From Epithemia pelagica (taxonomy: Eukaryota; Bacillariophyta; Bacillariophyceae; Surirellales; Surirellaceae), in assembly GCA_946965045.2 (NCBI GenBank), contig OX337228.1, positions 1,116,001-1,180,000 on the forward strand: a stretch of 64,000 nt of DNA. Direction: 5' to 3'. This document shows, piece by piece, positions 63,365-64,000 of the stretch; position 1 is the first letter of the stretch; each line of letters begins with the position of its first letter. The notes under the pieces are model-generated. The model saw only the letters and a program-made list of their open reading frames with translations, had not been told where the DNA came from and made no database searches. The position numbers and the translations under genes are program-made.

Positions 63365-64000
63365 TTGCAGACAAGTAAAGTGTGGAGAAAATGGATTCGG
63401 GCTGTTGTTGTTGTTCTTGATTCGGTGATTGCCGTCGTTCTCTTACGCGGGTCGGTAACTTCGTTCGACTCTCACGGAGCAACGAAATGGTCTAACTGTG
63501 GAATGTTACTGCTGTTGGGTGATTGGCGTTGAAGAATTCGGTGATCCCAAATCTGCCCGAACTCACAACGCATTCAGAAAACTATCTATTGTTGCGGTGG
63601 CGGATTTTGCGTCTCGATGCTCGAACGCTGCAAGAGACACAAACGAGGGTCCCTCTTCACTTTGAAACGAGTTGATTCGTTTTCTCCCTCCCACTGAAAG
63701 AACCACTCTCAATGACGGTTGGGGCAATCGTTGAGTGATCAGTTGGTTGGGTGTCCCCAGTCCCCAGTCCCCACTCCAAGATAGAAAAAGAAGAGCAAGC
63801 AAACAACCCACACACGACAGGACCAAGAAATGCAGCCAAAGAGAAAACGAGTGAGGTGCGTTTTCCAAGATAAAGACCAACTTTCACATAGAGAATAAAG
63901 ACAAAGGCTTAACAAACCAAGGATACATTTCAGTAGAGTATGATGAATGACAAGTCTATTTAAAATTTGACAAGCTCGTCTTGCGCGAGGAAGCACTTCA
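63365..64000. other. Upstream of the large disordered-protein gene
   Basis: Promoter and 5' UTR region of the minus-strand gene. Three overlapping short minus frames (63563-63996) have Leu/Phe-rich sequence but no domain. The window ends here. Confidence 0.5.

Overview
The window looks like nuclear DNA of a diatom, probably a raphid pennate. The signs are spliced genes with short GT-AG introns (67 to 136 bp), a spliced cytosolic ribosomal protein gene (eL27), a nuclear tRNA-Arg, a secreted Pro-Thr-rich protein of the kind common in diatoms, a PPR protein with an N-terminal targeting region, and several Ty1/copia elements resembling diatom CoDi lineages. The species is inferred only from this style; no marker gene settles it.

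Layout. 1-3837: Pol of a Ty1/copia element cut by the window edge. 5.3-6.9 kb: decayed RME-8/DNAJC13-like gene (-) containing a 100-bp foldback. 7.2-8.6 kb: frameshifted Pro-Thr-rich gene. 8.7-9.4 kb: spliced gene (-) with an endonuclease VII-like HNH domain. 9.4-9.8 kb: (TTAGG)n array, degenerate copies of a tRNA 5' end, and tRNA-Arg(TCG). 10.7-11.25 kb: eL27. 12.1-16.5 kb (-): two-exon gene joining polyQ, PAS-like, leucine-rich-repeat and response-regulator receiver domains.

17.6-43.9 kb is a transposon cluster. Element 1 (17642-21870) is a non-autonomous LTR retrotransposon with identical LTRs and TSD ACCCC; it encodes only a Gag-like protein. Next is a complete-looking 6.8-kb hAT transposon (22334-29148, TIR CAGGGTATTG, 8-bp TSD CTCCTAAG). 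It carries the hAT transposase and, convergent to it, a gene with an endonuclease III-type HhH-GPD DNA-glycosylase domain; this is the most unusual cargo in the window. A reverse transcriptase/RNase H retroelement (31.7-34.1 and 42.5-43.9 kb) is split by element 2 (34114-42497), a Ty1/copia retrotransposon with 783-bp LTRs and TSD CAGTG. Element 2 has an additional ORF ahead of gag-pol. Elements 1 and 2 share a Gag N-terminus, an identical 15-nt primer-binding site directly abutting the LTR, and similar LTR blocks, so element 1 may depend on relatives of element 2 for movement.

44.5-63.4 kb is ordinary gene space: a coiled-coil protein (+), an exostosin-like type II membrane glycosyltransferase (-), a leucine-rich-repeat protein (+), a BTB-like protein (-), a PPR protein (+) and a 2451-residue disordered protein (-) with repeated RGW...W modules. 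No CRISPR array, rRNA or bacterial-style operon was seen.
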